A stretch of 64,000 bases of DNA, taken from positions 1-64,000 of the forward strand of contig NZ_FNBF01000006.1 of NCBI RefSeq assembly GCF_900102225.1, written 5' to 3'. Below the pieces are notes generated by a model. The model saw only the letters and a list, made by a program, of their open reading frames with translations. It was not told the origin of the DNA and made no database searches. A program made the position numbers and the translations under genes. Of this stretch, positions 1 through 10,079 are shown one piece after another. Source of the DNA: Eubacterium pyruvativorans. GTDB taxonomy: Bacteria > Bacillota > Clostridia > Peptostreptococcales > Anaerovoracaceae. How positions within the stretch are numbered: the first letter of the stretch is position 1; every line of letters starts with the position of its first letter.

Positions 1-97
1 CGCTCAGCCTTCGTCTTCCGACTCGCCTTCCCGGGCAACCCTCGCGTGGGTAACTCCTGCCCTTCGAACTTCGCCTCCGGCTCGTTCTCAGGGGGAG
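1..97. other. Edge region downstream of guaA; no gene recognised
   Basis: No gene is identifiable in these first 97 bases. The only structure I see is an inverted repeat, GTAACTCC at 50-57 against GGAGTTAC at 94-101, whose right arm overlaps the guaA stop codon. It could form a hairpin at the end of the guaA message, but it has no clear T-run. Confidence 0.3.
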
Positions 98-1639
98 TTA
101 CTCCATCTCAATCGTTCCAGGCGGTTTCGATGTCAAGTCGTAGAAGACGCGGTTCACGTGGTCCACCTCGTTAACGATGCGGTTCATGATCCGCTGGAGG
201 ACGTTCCACGGAATCTCCGCCGCCTCCGCCGTCATGAAGTCGGAAGTGGTGACGCCCCGGAGGACGACAGCGTAGTCGTAGGTGCGGAAGTCTCCCATGA
301 CGCCGACGGAACGCATATTCGTCAGTGCCGCAAAATACTGGTTGATGCTGCGAGCCAGGCCGGCAGCCGCAATTTCTTCCCGGTAGATCGCATCCGCTTC
401 CTGCACGATCTTCACCTTCTCAGCGGTCACCTCGCCGATGATCCGGATGCCCAGTCCCGGACCCGGGAACGGCTGACGGTAAACCAGGTCTTCCGGGATG
501 CCCAGTTCCAGTCCCGCCGCCCGGACCTCATCCTTGAAGAGCATGCGCAGCGGCTCAATAATTTCCTTGAAATCCACGTGGTCCGGCAGTCCTCCCACGT
601 TATGATGGGACTTGATCACGGCCGACTTGCCTAGGCCGCTCTCGATGACATCCGGGTAGATGGTGCCCTGCACCAGGTAGTCCACGGCGCCGATCTTTTT
701 CGCTTCTTCCTCGAAGACCCGGATGAATTCCTCTCCGATGATCTTGCGTTTCTGTTCCGGTTCTGTGACGCCCTTCAGTTTTTCGTAATACCGTTCATGG
801 GCGTCCACATGGACGAAGTTCAGGTCATAGGGACCGTCCGGCCCGAAGACTTTGTCCACACTCTCCGCCTCGCCCTTCCGGAGCAGGCCGTGGTCCACGA
901 AGACGCAGGTGAGCTGTTTCCCGATGGCCTTGGACATGAGTACGGCAGCCACTGAGGAGTCCACGCCGCCGGACAGGGCGCACAGCGCCTTTCCGTCACC
1001 CACCTTTTCCCGGATTTCCTGAATGGTTCTCTCTACGAAGTCGTCCATCTTCCAGTCGCCTTTGCAGCCGCAAGGACCCATGACGAAGGAGCGCAGGATT
1101 TTCGTGCCTTCCACCGTATGGGTCACTTCCGGATGGAACTGGACGGCGTAGAGTTTCTTTTCGTCGTTTTCCATGGCGGCCACCGGGCAGACCGGGGTAT
1201 GGGCCGTAACCCGGAATCCTTCCGGTGCCTTGGAGATGTAGTCTGTATGGCTCATCCAGACGGTAGTGGTTTCTGCCACGTCACCGAACAGGCGGCCGGT
1301 CCGGTCGATGGATGTTTCGGTCTTTCCGTATTCGCTGACCGGTGCCGTTTCCACGGTGCCGCCGGTGCTCCAGGCCATGAGCTGGGCGCCGTAGCAGATG
1401 CCGAGGATCGGAATGCCCTGATCGAAGAGGGCCGGATCGTAGTGCGGGGAGGCCGGATCGAATACGCTGTTCGGTCCCCCCGTCAGGATGATTCCCTTCG
1501 GGTTCTTCGCTTTCAGCTCTTCTAATGAAATAGTGTACGGGTGCACCTCGCAGTATACGCTGCACTCTCTGACTCTGCGGGCGATGAGCTGATTATACTG
1601 TCCTCCGAAGTCGAGGACGATGATCAAGTCTTTCTCCAT
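98..1639 (-). CDS. guaA: GMP synthase (glutamine-hydrolysing)
   Basis: Converts XMP to GMP using ATP and glutamine-derived ammonia, the last step of guanine nucleotide synthesis in the cytosol. The 513-residue protein has an N-terminal class I glutamine amidotransferase domain with the nucleophile elbow GICYGAQ (Cys near residue 82) and the FHPE His-Glu pair. An ATP-pyrophosphatase domain follows (P-loop SGGVDSS), then the GMP synthase dimerisation domain ending in [10 protein letters not shown] chose the ATG at 1639 because AAGGAG lies just upstream and the family starts with [18 protein letters not shown]; a longer frame to 1705 adds a basic leader with no homology. It follows guaB on the same strand with about 114 bp between them, so the two probably form a guaBA unit. 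Confidence 0.97.
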   Translation of the reverse strand: MEKDLIIVLDFGGQYNQLIARRVRECSVYCEVHPYTISLEELKAKNPKGIILTGGPNSVFDPASPHYDPALFDQGIPILGICYGAQLMAWSTGGTVETAPVSEYGKTETSIDRTGRLFGDVAETTTVWMSHTDYISKAPEGFRVTAHTPVCPVAAMENDEKKLYAVQFHPEVTHTVEGTKILRSFVMGPCGCKGDWKMDDFVERTIQEIREKVGDGKALCALSGGVDSSVAAVLMSKAIGKQLTCVFVDHGLLRKGEAESVDKVFGPDGPYDLNFVHVDAHERYYEKLKGVTEPEQKRKIIGEEFIRVFEEEAKKIGAVDYLVQGTIYPDVIESGLGKSAVIKSHHNVGGLPDHVDFKEIIEPLRMLFKDEVRAAGLELGIPEDLVYRQPFPGPGLGIRIIGEVTAEKVKIVQEADAIYREEIAAAGLARSINQYFAALTNMRSVGVMGDFRTYDYAVVLRGVTTSDFMTAEAAEIPWNVLQRIMNRIVNEVDHVNRVFYDLTSKPPGTIEME

Positions 1640-1696
1640 GAACGATCTCCTTATTATTTTTTGTCTAAGTCTCGTCGGGGTGTTTCGTAACGAAAG

Positions 1697-1723
1697 GATG
1701 CGCATACCGCCGGCATGCGCATC
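1697..1723 (-). other. Intercistronic hairpin between guaB and guaA
   Basis: A perfect 9-bp inverted repeat (GATGCGCAT at 1697-1705 with ATGCGCATC at 1715-1723) lies 31 bp after the guaB stop. It is followed on the transcribed strand by CCTTTCG rather than a long U-run. It is therefore more likely a weak attenuator or processing/stability hairpin than a full terminator. This is inference from sequence only. Confidence 0.45.
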
Positions 1724-1753
1724 ACACTGATTCAGTTACCGCAGGGCGGAACG

Positions 1754-3262
1754 CTACCGGATGGTGTTCTGGGCAGAATCCCGCAGGATGACGTCGTGGG
1801 CGCCGCCTTCCACAATGGATGTGGCGGATACCAGGGTCATCTTCGCATCTCTGCGCAGGGAAGCCAGGTCGGTCATGCCGCAGTTGCACATGGTGGACTT
1901 CACCTTGTTCAGGGAGAGCTGTACGTTCTCCTTCAGTCCGCCGGCGTACGGAACGTAGGAATCCACGCCTTCCTCGAACTTCATCTTCGGGTCGCCGCCC
2001 AGGTCGTACCGCTCCCAGTTGCGGGCCCGGTTGGAACCTTCGCCCCAGTATTCTTTCACGTAATTTCCGTTGATGATCAGCCGGTTGGAAGGGGACTCAT
2101 CGAAGCGGGCGAAGTATCTTCCCAGCATGATGAAGTCTGCGCCCATGGCCAGTGCCAGGGTCATGTGGTAATCGTATACGATGCCGCCGTCGGAGCAGAT
2201 CGGAATATATACGCCGGTCTTCTCGAAGTACTTGTCCCGGGCTTCCGCAACCGCCTGTACGGCAGAAGCCTGGCCCCGGCCGATGCCCTTCTGCTCACGG
2301 GTGATGCAGATGGAGCCGCCGCCGATGCCGATCTTCACGAAGTCTGCACCGTGTTCCGCCAGGAAGTTGAAACCATCTGCGTCTACAACGTTGCCGGCGC
2401 CGATCTTCACGGAGTCGCCGTAGGTGTCTCTGACCCACTTCAGGCCCTTCTCCTGCCATACGGAATATCCTTCGGAGGAGTCAAAGCAGAATACGTCGGC
2501 GCCCGCCTCCACCAGGGCCGGGATACGCTTTTCGTAGTCTCTCGTGTTCACTGCGGCACCGATCACATAGCGCTTGTGTTCGTCCAGGAGTTCGTTCGGA
2601 TTGGACTTGTGATTGTCATAGTCCTTCCGGAAGACGAAGTAGGCCAGCCGCTGGTTGTCGTCAATTACAGGAAGTGCATTCAGCTTGTTGTCCCAGAGGA
2701 TGTCATTCGCCTCACTCAGTGTGCAGCCGTCCTTGGCGTAGATCAGCTTCTCGAACGGTGTCATGAATTCGCTGATCTTCGTGGAAGGATCCATTCTGCT
2801 GACACGGTAGTCTCTGCTGGTGACGATACCCAGAACCTTGCCTTCCGCCGTGCCGTCATCGGTGATGGCGATGGTGGAGTGACCGCTTCTCTTCTTCAGA
2901 TCCAGAACATCCTGCAGTGTCTGGTCCGGACGGAGGTTGCTGTCGCTTCTGACGAAACCGGCCTTGTATTCTTTCGCCCGCTTCACCATGGCTGCCTGAT
3001 TCTCAATGGACTGGGAACAGTAAATAAAAGAAATTCCGCCTTCCTTCGCCAACGCTACAGCCATCTTGTCATCAGATACTGCCTGCATTGCCGCGGATAC
3101 AAGCGGAATATTCGCACTCAGTGCCGGTTCTTCACCTTTCTTGAATTTCACGATCGGTGTCTTCAGAGATACATTCTCTACGGTGCAGTCTTCCGAGGTA
3201 TAGCCCGGAATCAGCAGGTATTCGTTGAATGTTCTGGACGGTTCGTCAAAGTAATGCGCCAT
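1754..3262 (-). CDS. guaB: IMP dehydrogenase
   Basis: Oxidises IMP to XMP with NAD+, the committed step to guanine nucleotides. The 502-residue protein has the (beta/alpha)8 barrel of the family with a CBS-domain insertion in the N-terminal third (region around [12 protein letters not shown]). The catalytic loop [15 protein letters not shown] carries the cysteine that forms the XMP adduct, and the PICSDGGI and [13 protein letters not shown] phosphate-binding segments are present. The ATG at 3262 has CAGGAGG seven bases upstream and gives the expected start [12 protein letters not shown]; an in-frame extension to 3316 lacks a ribosome site. No purine riboswitch is visible in the leader. A good sigma-A promoter lies about 75 bp upstream. 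Confidence 0.97.
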   Translation of the reverse strand: MAHYFDEPSRTFNEYLLIPGYTSEDCTVENVSLKTPIVKFKKGEEPALSANIPLVSAAMQAVSDDKMAVALAKEGGISFIYCSQSIENQAAMVKRAKEYKAGFVRSDSNLRPDQTLQDVLDLKKRSGHSTIAITDDGTAEGKVLGIVTSRDYRVSRMDPSTKISEFMTPFEKLIYAKDGCTLSEANDILWDNKLNALPVIDDNQRLAYFVFRKDYDNHKSNPNELLDEHKRYVIGAAVNTRDYEKRIPALVEAGADVFCFDSSEGYSVWQEKGLKWVRDTYGDSVKIGAGNVVDADGFNFLAEHGADFVKIGIGGGSICITREQKGIGRGQASAVQAVAEARDKYFEKTGVYIPICSDGGIVYDYHMTLALAMGADFIMLGRYFARFDESPSNRLIINGNYVKEYWGEGSNRARNWERYDLGGDPKMKFEEGVDSYVPYAGGLKENVQLSLNKVKSTMCNCGMTDLASLRRDAKMTLVSATSIVEGGAHDVILRDSAQNTIR

Positions 3263-3338
3263 TTTCTTCCTCCTGTATATTCCAAACGTTTCGACGTCAT
3301 GAGACAAAAAAATCAAACCTTTCGGTTGAATTTAACCT

Positions 3339-3367
3339 ATTTTATAACATTTTCTGATGGTTGGCAA
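3339..3367 (-). promoter_or_regulatory. sigma-A promoter of guaBA
   Basis: On the minus strand, TTGCCA (3362-3367) and TAAAAT (3339-3344, within TATAAAAT) are separated by 17 bp. Transcription would start near 3332 and leave a leader of about 70 nt before guaB. Confidence 0.75.
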
Positions 3368-3439
3368 GATCGAAAAAAGACGGGAAAGAACGTTCGCTGC
3401 ACTGTTTGAAGCACCTCTTGAAAACCTCTTCAAAGGGCC

Positions 3440-3477
3440 AAAAACCGCTCCCGGGGTCCTCATGATCCCAGGAGCGG
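3440..3477 (-). terminator. Intrinsic terminator of groESL
   Basis: The inverted repeat GGAGCGG/CCGCTCC (3445-3451 with 3471-3477) continues inward with a largely paired GGGGTC/GATCCC segment. On the minus strand it is followed by TTTTTGG. It sits 40 bp after the groL stop. Confidence 0.8.
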
Positions 3478-3517
3478 CAGCTCTTCTATCTGTATTCAGC
3501 TTTTCGCCGGACGGACA

Positions 3518-5161
<1,644 letters not shown>

Positions 5162-5213
5162 TTACCTCCTGTATGGTCACTGTCTCTATTCTGTCTGAAA
5201 TGATATCCCGTGA

Positions 5214-5492
5214 TTATTCCACAACGGCCAGAATATCACTCTGCTTCATAATCGTGTAGTCTTCGCCTTCGTATTTCACTTCTGTGCCGGCGTACTTAGC
5301 GAACACAACCTTGTCTCCCGCCTTGACTTCCATCGGTTCGTCAGAGGTTCCCGGACCCACTGCGACAACTTCTGCCATCTGCGGCTGTTCCTGCTCTGCC
5401 TTCGTCAGGATGATTCCGCCTGCGGTCTTCTCTTCTGCTTCCAGTTTCTTCAGCACAACTCTGCTGCCCAGCGGCTTGATTCCAAAACTCAT
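5214..5492 (-). CDS. groS: Co-chaperonin GroES (Hsp10)
   Basis: Heptameric lid of the GroEL chaperonin. The 92-residue protein shows the family landmarks: the KPLGSRVVLKK start, the mobile loop TAGGIILTKAEQEQP that contacts GroEL, and the GDKVVFAKYAGTEVK strand region. CAGGAGG lies upstream of the ATG at 5492. It is the first gene of the groES-groEL operon, directly behind a CIRCE operator and a near-consensus promoter. Confidence 0.98.
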   Translation of the reverse strand: MSFGIKPLGSRVVLKKLEAEEKTAGGIILTKAEQEQPQMAEVVAVGPGTSDEPMEVKAGDKVVFAKYAGTEVKYEGEDYTIMKQSDILAVVE

Positions 5493-5587
5493 TTCTCTAC
5501 CTCCTGTGTATCTGATCTGTTATAAGTAATGCGCTGTTTCTCTTCGAACGGGCATCCCCGGTTTCTCCGGTTCACCCTGCCGTCCTG

Positions 5588-5614
5588 TTAGCACTCACAT
5601 TCAACGAGTGCCAA
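5588..5614 (-). promoter_or_regulatory. CIRCE operator (HrcA binding site)
   Basis: TTAGCACTC-N9-GAGTGCCAA matches the CIRCE consensus TTAGCACTC-N9-GAGTGCTAA except for one base in the last arm. It lies just downstream of the groES -10 box, over the predicted 5' end of the transcript. This is the standard place for HrcA repression of class I heat-shock genes. hrcA itself is not in this window. Confidence 0.95.
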
Positions 5615-5626
5615 TCAACAGTTATT

Positions 5627-5655
5627 ATTGTATGCTCAGGCCCTCCGGATGTCAA
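5627..5655 (-). promoter_or_regulatory. sigma-A promoter of groESL
   Basis: TTGACA (5650-5655) and TACAAT (5627-5632) on the minus strand are separated by 17 bp, a near-consensus vegetative promoter. The CIRCE element starts about 12 bp downstream of the -10 box. Confidence 0.9.
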
Positions 5656-5712
5656 CAGATTTTTCGAAATTTCCGGGCGGTCCCCGGTGCACCGCAGAGA
5701 TTCACGGTAGAT

Positions 5713-5747
5713 CCGGGGATTTCCCGTTGCTGCCCGAAAATCCCCGG
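5713..5747. repeat. 10-bp inverted repeat between groESL promoter and next gene
   Basis: CCGGGGATTT (5713-5722) pairs with AAATCCCCGG (5738-5747). It lies downstream of the minus-strand P-loop/Asp23 gene only by way of a short spacer, on the far side from its start. No U-run follows on either strand, so a terminator role is uncertain. Confidence 0.4.
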
Positions 5748-5752
5748 TGTGT

Positions 5753-5786
5753 CTCAGGAGATCGCCTGGCTCAGGAGATCTCCCGG
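5753..5786. repeat. 17-bp tandem duplication overlapping a stop codon
   Basis: CTCAGGAGATCGCCTGG (5753-5769) is followed directly by CTCAGGAGATCTCCCGG (5770-5786). The second copy contains the stop codon and last codons of the minus-strand gene ending at 5771. Confidence 0.6.
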
Positions 5787-6574
5787 ATCTGAATATCCAC
5801 CTTCACCACATTGAACGCCGTCATATTTTCCACTTCCCGGGCCAGCCGGTGCTGATAATCCGAGGCGGATGCCCAGATGCTGCCCGTCCGGTCCACAGAA
5901 AGCATGACGGAGATCACCAGAGCGTCAGAGGACATATTATCGTAGACTTTCATGACCCGGTTCACATGGGGCGTATGCTCCGCCACACATTCTGCAATAT
6001 CAGTGATGACGTGTTCCGAAATATAGAACTCGCCCATATAGCTGAAGGTCGGCCGCACCACCGTCTTCTCACTGTAGCCGCTGCCGATGCCGCTGTTCTT
6101 GAAGATGCGCAGCGGGTCCATGAAATATCCGGCGAAGTCCCGTTTCAGCTGCATGGTGGGCACCGGAATGACATGTTTTCCCTGCAGATTCCGCTGACGC
6201 TGCGCTACCCCCCGTTCCTCCGGCGTGGTGATGTCCTCGATGTGAATCCGTTTCATCACTGGAGGCAGCCCCAGCTGGGATGCGATCTTATCCGCCATGT
6301 CGTCAGAGGTGCCCAGAATCAGAATACTGCGGGGACGAAGCGCCCGGATCCGGGCCGCTACCTGTTCCCGGTGCTCCGGCCGGACGAAAACCGCCGCCTT
6401 GATGGCTCCCACCTTGGTTTTCTCGTGCTTCGCAGAGGTTCCGGCTTCCACCCGGTTCCGGTAGATGAAGAGGCCGTCGTCGATCATACTTTCAATGTGC
6501 AGTTCCTGGCAGAGATTCATGGCCTGGTAGCTTTTCCCGGTGCCGCTGGGACCTGTTAAAGAATAAACAAGCAC
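5771..6574 (-). CDS. P-loop NTPase fused to a C-terminal Asp23/Gls24-like domain
   Basis: Function unknown. The 267-residue protein begins with a Walker A motif, GPSGTGKS (about residues 8-15), in a small ATPase-like domain. That domain contains a possible Walker B-like strand, SILILGTSDD. The last ~100 residues (from about GEFYISEHVITDI to VVKVDIQIREI) match the Asp23/Gls24 (DUF322) pattern: an ISEHVI start, a central VISVMLSVDR strand, and the closing VENMTAFNVVKVDIQI. Stand-alone Asp23/Gls24 proteins are linked to envelope stress in Firmicutes; the ATPase fusion suggests nucleotide-driven control of such a module. It is divergent from a ferredoxin gene, whose -35 box begins right at its start codon. 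Fusion identity is seen in sequence; function is not known. Confidence 0.75.
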   Translation of the reverse strand: MLVYSLTGPSGTGKSYQAMNLCQELHIESMIDDGLFIYRNRVEAGTSAKHEKTKVGAIKAAVFVRPEHREQVAARIRALRPRSILILGTSDDMADKIASQLGLPPVMKRIHIEDITTPEERGVAQRQRNLQGKHVIPVPTMQLKRDFAGYFMDPLRIFKNSGIGSGYSEKTVVRPTFSYMGEFYISEHVITDIAECVAEHTPHVNRVMKVYDNMSSDALVISVMLSVDRTGSIWASASDYQHRLAREVENMTAFNVVKVDIQIREIS

Positions 6575-6603
6575 TTTACTTCACGCATCCTTTCTGCTAT
6601 AAT
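6575..6603 (+). promoter_or_regulatory. Promoter of the ferredoxin gene (extended -10)
   Basis: TTTACT (6575-6580), 17 bp, then TATAAT (6598-6603), preceded by TGC to give an extended -10. It reads into the ferredoxin gene. Confidence 0.75.
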
Positions 6604-6648
6604 CGGAGTTGATCAAATTATACAATCTGCTATAAGGAGGATACAATT

Positions 6649-6825
6649 ATGGCTTATAAGATTAATGACGGAGTTTGCATCAGCTGTGGAGCTTGCGAGG
6701 CAGAGTGCCCGGTAGAGGCTATTTCCCAGGGTGAAACTGCCTACGTTATCGATGAGGACAAGTGCATCAGCTGTGGTTCCTGCGCAGGCGTTTGCCCGGT
6801 AGGCGCTCCGGCAGAAGCTGAATAA
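6649..6825 (+). CDS. 2x[4Fe-4S] ferredoxin
   Basis: Small soluble electron carrier of the clostridial type. The 58-residue protein (start MAYKINDGVCISCGAC) has two CxxCxxCxxxCP motifs, cysteines 10/13/16/20 and 39/42/45/49, each binding a [4Fe-4S] cluster. ATAAGGAGG lies just before the ATG at 6649. The gene is a monocistron: a TATAAT promoter precedes it and a perfect intrinsic terminator follows the stop. The sequence cannot say which oxidoreductase it serves. Confidence 0.97.
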   Translation: MAYKINDGVCISCGACEAECPVEAISQGETAYVIDEDKCISCGSCAGVCPVGAPAEAE

Positions 6826-6842
6826 TCGAGTTGAATCGAAGG

Positions 6843-6876
6843 AAGCCGTTCCGCATCCAGCGGAACGGCTTTTTTC
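6843..6876 (+). terminator. Intrinsic terminator of the ferredoxin gene
   Basis: Perfect 11-bp stem AGCCGTTCCGC (6844-6854) / GCGGAACGGCT (6860-6870) with a five-base loop, followed by TTTTT. Confidence 0.92.
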
Positions 6877-6923
6877 TATGCCGGAACCGGCGCACAGGCA
6901 GCAGCTCCGACACAATGATCCGA

Positions 6924-7595
6924 TTATTTCTTCTTTCCTTCCGCCCCACTGCTCTTCCGGCGGATATCATTCATATGGTAAGCCAGAGAATGAAGGGTAT
7001 CCGCCAGATGGACGGACTCCAGTGCCACCTGTTCCGGCACCACCAGGTCCACCAGTGCGAAATTCCAGATTCCCCGGGCCCCGGCGGAATACAGCTTATC
7101 CGCCACTTCCTGGGCATTCCCCTTGTTCACGCAGATGATGCCGATATCAATCTGATTCTCGGAGACATAGGATTCCAGTTCCTCGTACGGATAGATCGTA
7201 ATGCCTTCCACTTTCTTCCCCGTCAGTTCCGGCTTGATATCAAAAGCAGCGCAGAGCTGGAACCCCTGGTCGATAATACTCATGGCATACTTCGAAATCG
7301 CCTGTCCCAGATTGCCGGCGCCCACCAGCACCATCTTGTAGTCATGATCCAGCCCAAGGATCTTGCTGACTTCCTCGTACAGGCCATCCACACTGTATCC
7401 GTATCCCTGCTGTCCGAAATCACCGAAATTGTTCAGATCCTGCCGGATCTGGGATGCCGTGTATCCGATCAGTTCACTGAAATCATTGGAGGAAATCTTC
7501 TCCACTCCCTGTTTCTGTAACTCTCTCAGATACCTGCGGTACCGGGGCAGTCTTCTGATGACTGCATTGGAAATCTTTCCGTTCTTCCGTTTCAC
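6924..7595 (-). CDS. rex: Redox-sensing transcriptional repressor Rex
   Basis: DNA-binding repressor that senses the NADH/NAD+ ratio and controls fermentation and respiration genes. The 223-residue protein has an N-terminal winged helix (ISNAVIRRLPRYRRYL through SQIRQDLNNFG, the classic Rex recognition helix) and a Rossmann domain (LVGAGNLGQA near residue 90). The domain-swapped C-terminal helix region (HSLAYHMNDI) is also present. The start is GTG at 7595, with AAGGAG nine bases upstream. It lies convergent to the ferredoxin gene and downstream of acpP on the same strand. I found no clear Rex operator in the window. Confidence 0.96.
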   Translation of the reverse strand: MKRKNGKISNAVIRRLPRYRRYLRELQKQGVEKISSNDFSELIGYTASQIRQDLNNFGDFGQQGYGYSVDGLYEEVSKILGLDHDYKMVLVGAGNLGQAISKYAMSIIDQGFQLCAAFDIKPELTGKKVEGITIYPYEELESYVSENQIDIGIICVNKGNAQEVADKLYSAGARGIWNFALVDLVVPEQVALESVHLADTLHSLAYHMNDIRRKSSGAEGKKK

Positions 7596-7634
7596 TCTCT
7601 TCCACTCCTTGTTCTCAGCTCTACCGCTCCAGGC

Positions 7635-7659
7635 AGAAAAACCCGCCGAACAGGCGGGT
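7635..7659 (-). terminator. Intrinsic terminator after acpP
   Basis: ACCCGCC/GGCGGGT stem (7641-7647 with 7653-7659), followed on the minus strand by TTTTTC. It separates acpP from rex. Confidence 0.85.
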
Positions 7660-7682
7660 CAGTGTCCATAGATCGTCATTGC

Positions 7683-7910
7683 TTATTTGGCATTCTCCAC
7701 ATACTTGACCAGATCACCTACTGTCTGGAATTTCTCTGCTTCGTCATCCGGAATTTCAATCCCGAACTCTTCTTCGATGCCCATGATGATCTCCACTGCA
7801 TCCAGAGAATCCGCCTCCAGATCCTTCATGAGATTCGTATCCGCCGTCACCAGCGACTTGTCCACACTCAGCTGCTCTACAATGATATCTCTGATCTTAT
7901 CAAACACCAT
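7683..7910 (-). CDS. acpP: Acyl carrier protein
   Basis: Carries growing acyl chains on 4'-phosphopantetheine in fatty acid synthesis. The 75-residue acidic protein has the phosphopantetheine attachment motif DSLDAVE (Ser near residue 35) and the four-helix ACP pattern (start [14 protein letters not shown], end KYVENAK). It is flanked by its own promoter and terminator, so it is transcribed alone here rather than within a fab cluster. Confidence 0.95.
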   Translation of the reverse strand: MVFDKIRDIIVEQLSVDKSLVTADTNLMKDLEADSLDAVEIIMGIEEEFGIEIPDDEAEKFQTVGDLVKYVENAK

Positions 7911-7943
7911 GTCAGTTCCTCCCGTTTTACTTTTAACAATCTA

Positions 7944-7972
7944 ATTATAATTGACAGAACGAAGAATTGCAA
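7944..7972 (-). promoter_or_regulatory. sigma-A promoter of acpP
   Basis: TTGCAA (7967-7972), 17 bp, TATAAT (7944-7949) on the minus strand, about 35 bp before the acpP start codon. Confidence 0.8.
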
Positions 7973-8030
7973 CAATTTCCACATTCATCAAGAAGTGGTC
8001 CGCTGCTTCACCTCTCTGTCATTTTCTGCA

Positions 8031-10037
8031 CTATAATTCCGACCAGGCGTCGTAGGCCTCATCCAATGCTGCCTGATCCGCCTGCACCTGTTCATCCAGT
8101 TCCCGGAGCTTCTTCGAATTGGAGCTGATGGCAGGGTCGCACATCTTCTCCTGCAGCGCTGCGATCTCCGCCTCCAGTTTCTCGATCTCCGCCTCCAGCT
8201 TCTCCCTGGCCCGCTGCACACGGCGTTCCTCGGCCTGCTGCTGTTTCTTTCGCTGTCTTTCCTCTTCTGCGGACAAAACCGAGCCGGAGCCGTTCTCAGG
8301 ATCCGCCGTTTCCCGGCCGCCTGCCACCTGCTCTCTTTGTCTCTCCGCAGCGCCCACCGCACTCTCGATTTCTCCGATGTACTGCTTCCCGGATCCGATC
8401 TCCTGGCGCTTCTCCTCGTAGTAATCGTAGCCCCCCTCGAAACGGGTGATCCCCTCCGGACCCAGTTCGAAGATCTTCGTGGCGACGCGGTTCAGGAAGT
8501 ACCGGTCATGGGATACCGCAATCACGGTACCCGGGTATTCCAGCAGGGCATCCTCGAAGATTTCCTTGGAATCAATGTCCAGGTGGTTCGTCGGCTCATC
8601 CAGAACCAGTACATTCGTACCAGACAGCATCAGCTTCAGCAGTGCCAGCCGGGCTTTCTCTCCGCCGGACAGGGCGCCGACCTGGGTGAAGACCTGATCG
8701 CCCCGGAACAGGAACCGGCCCAGAATTCCCCGGACCTCCCCGTCCTTGTACAGCCGAAACGAATCATGCACTTCCTCCAGCACCGTTTTCGACGGATCCA
8801 GCTGCTGCTGGCGCTGGTCGTAGTAGCCGAATTCCACATTGTGGCCCACCTTCAGGTATCCTTCCGTGGGTGCCAGTTCCCCGATCATGATACGCAGCAG
8901 GGTGGTCTTTCCGATGCCGTTCGGTCCCACGATACAGATCCGGTCTCCCTGCTTGATATCGAAATCCACATTTTCAAAAAGACGGCGCACCCCGTCCTCC
9001 GTGCGGAACCGCTCGCCGATGCCCTCGGCGAACAGCACGTCTTTCCCGCTCTGGAAGTTCTGGTGGAAATGGATCTTCATGGAACCGACTTCCGCCTCCG
9101 GCCGGTCCACCCGCTCCATCTGGGCCAGTCTCTTCTCCCGGGAGGCCGCCCGCTTGGCCAGGTGTTCAGTGCCGTGCTGCTTGAACCTGCGGATCATTTC
9201 TTCCTGCCGCTGAATCTCGGTCTGCTGCTTGTTGTATGCCCGCAGATCCGCTTCCCGCTGTTCCTGTTTCTGCCGGGCGAACTCAGTGTAATTTCCCCGG
9301 TAGGTCTTCAGGTGATGATGTTCCACCTCGAAGATACCGGTACAAAGCTGATCCAGGAAGTACCGGTCGTGGGACACCATGATCACCGTACCCCGGTAGT
9401 TCCGGAGGAACTGCTCCAGCCACTTCAGCATTCCGATGTCCAGATGGTTGGTCGGCTCGTCCAGCATCAGGAGATCCGGCTTCCGCATCAGCAGACAGGC
9501 CAGGGCCAGCCGGGTCCGCTCGCCGCCGGACAGGGAACGGATCGGTTTATCATAGTAGTTTTCCCCGAAGGCCATGCTGTGCAGGATGCCCCGCATTTCA
9601 CTCTTCCAGCTGTAGCCTCCGTCCCGGTCGAACCGGTCCTGGAGATCGCCGTAGCGCCGCATCAGCCCCTGATATTCATCTGTATCCGTCTTTCCGGCCG
9701 CCGCCAGATCTGCAATCGCACCGGACAGGGATGCCAGTTCCTGCTCCTGCCGTTCATAACCCCCGTAGATCTCGTGGACTTCCTCCATCAGAGTCCGGTC
9801 CTCTTCAAAACTGTCGTTCTGCTTCAGATAGCCGACGCTCAGATCACCGGAAATAAAGTAATTGCCGCTGTCTGCCCGGGAACGGCCCGACAGGATGTCC
9901 AGCAATGTGGTCTTCCCGGCGCCGTTGGCCCCCACGATGCCGATCCGATCCCCTCCATTCACATGGAATGAGATGTTTTCCAGGATCACATCGGTCCCGT
10001 ATGATTTACAGATGTCAGTCGCCGACAATACAATCAT
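8031..10037 (-). CDS. ABC-F family ribosome-associated ATPase (YdiF/Uup-like)
   Basis: Soluble tandem-ATPase protein of the ABC-F family, whose members act on the ribosome and have no membrane domain. The 668-residue protein has two ABC modules. The first has Walker A GANGAGKTT (about residue 36), signature LSGGERTRLALA (about 169) and Walker B LLMLDEPTNHLD. The second has GPNGIGKTT, LSGGEKARLALL and VLVLDEPTNHLD. A charged linker (Gln/Arg/Glu-rich) joins them. A long C-terminal extension rich in Glu, Arg and Gln, predicted coiled coil, is typical of YdiF/Uup types. No transmembrane segment is present. Whether it is a housekeeping translation factor or protects against antibiotics cannot be told from sequence. 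Confidence 0.9.
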   Translation of the reverse strand: MIVLSATDICKSYGTDVILENISFHVNGGDRIGIVGANGAGKTTLLDILSGRSRADSGNYFISGDLSVGYLKQNDSFEEDRTLMEEVHEIYGGYERQEQELASLSGAIADLAAAGKTDTDEYQGLMRRYGDLQDRFDRDGGYSWKSEMRGILHSMAFGENYYDKPIRSLSGGERTRLALACLLMRKPDLLMLDEPTNHLDIGMLKWLEQFLRNYRGTVIMVSHDRYFLDQLCTGIFEVEHHHLKTYRGNYTEFARQKQEQREADLRAYNKQQTEIQRQEEMIRRFKQHGTEHLAKRAASREKRLAQMERVDRPEAEVGSMKIHFHQNFQSGKDVLFAEGIGERFRTEDGVRRLFENVDFDIKQGDRICIVGPNGIGKTTLLRIMIGELAPTEGYLKVGHNVEFGYYDQRQQQLDPSKTVLEEVHDSFRLYKDGEVRGILGRFLFRGDQVFTQVGALSGGEKARLALLKLMLSGTNVLVLDEPTNHLDIDSKEIFEDALLEYPGTVIAVSHDRYFLNRVATKIFELGPEGITRFEGGYDYYEEKRQEIGSGKQYIGEIESAVGAAERQREQVAGGRETADPENGSGSVLSAEEERQRKKQQQAEERRVQRAREKLEAEIEKLEAEIAALQEKMCDPAISSNSKKLRELDEQVQADQAALDEAYDAWSEL

Positions 10038-10079
10038 TTCTGTCTCTCCCGCTCCGGTTTCTCAAGTTACGAACAAATA

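Noticed and set aside
1715-3409. Long plus-strand open frame (564 codons) opposite guaB
   Set aside because: It is antisense to a clear IMP dehydrogenase gene and has no recognisable motif; GC-rich codon bias creates such frames.
3263-3517. Purine riboswitch before guaB
   Set aside because: No purine aptamer core; the leader after the predicted promoter is only about 70 nt.
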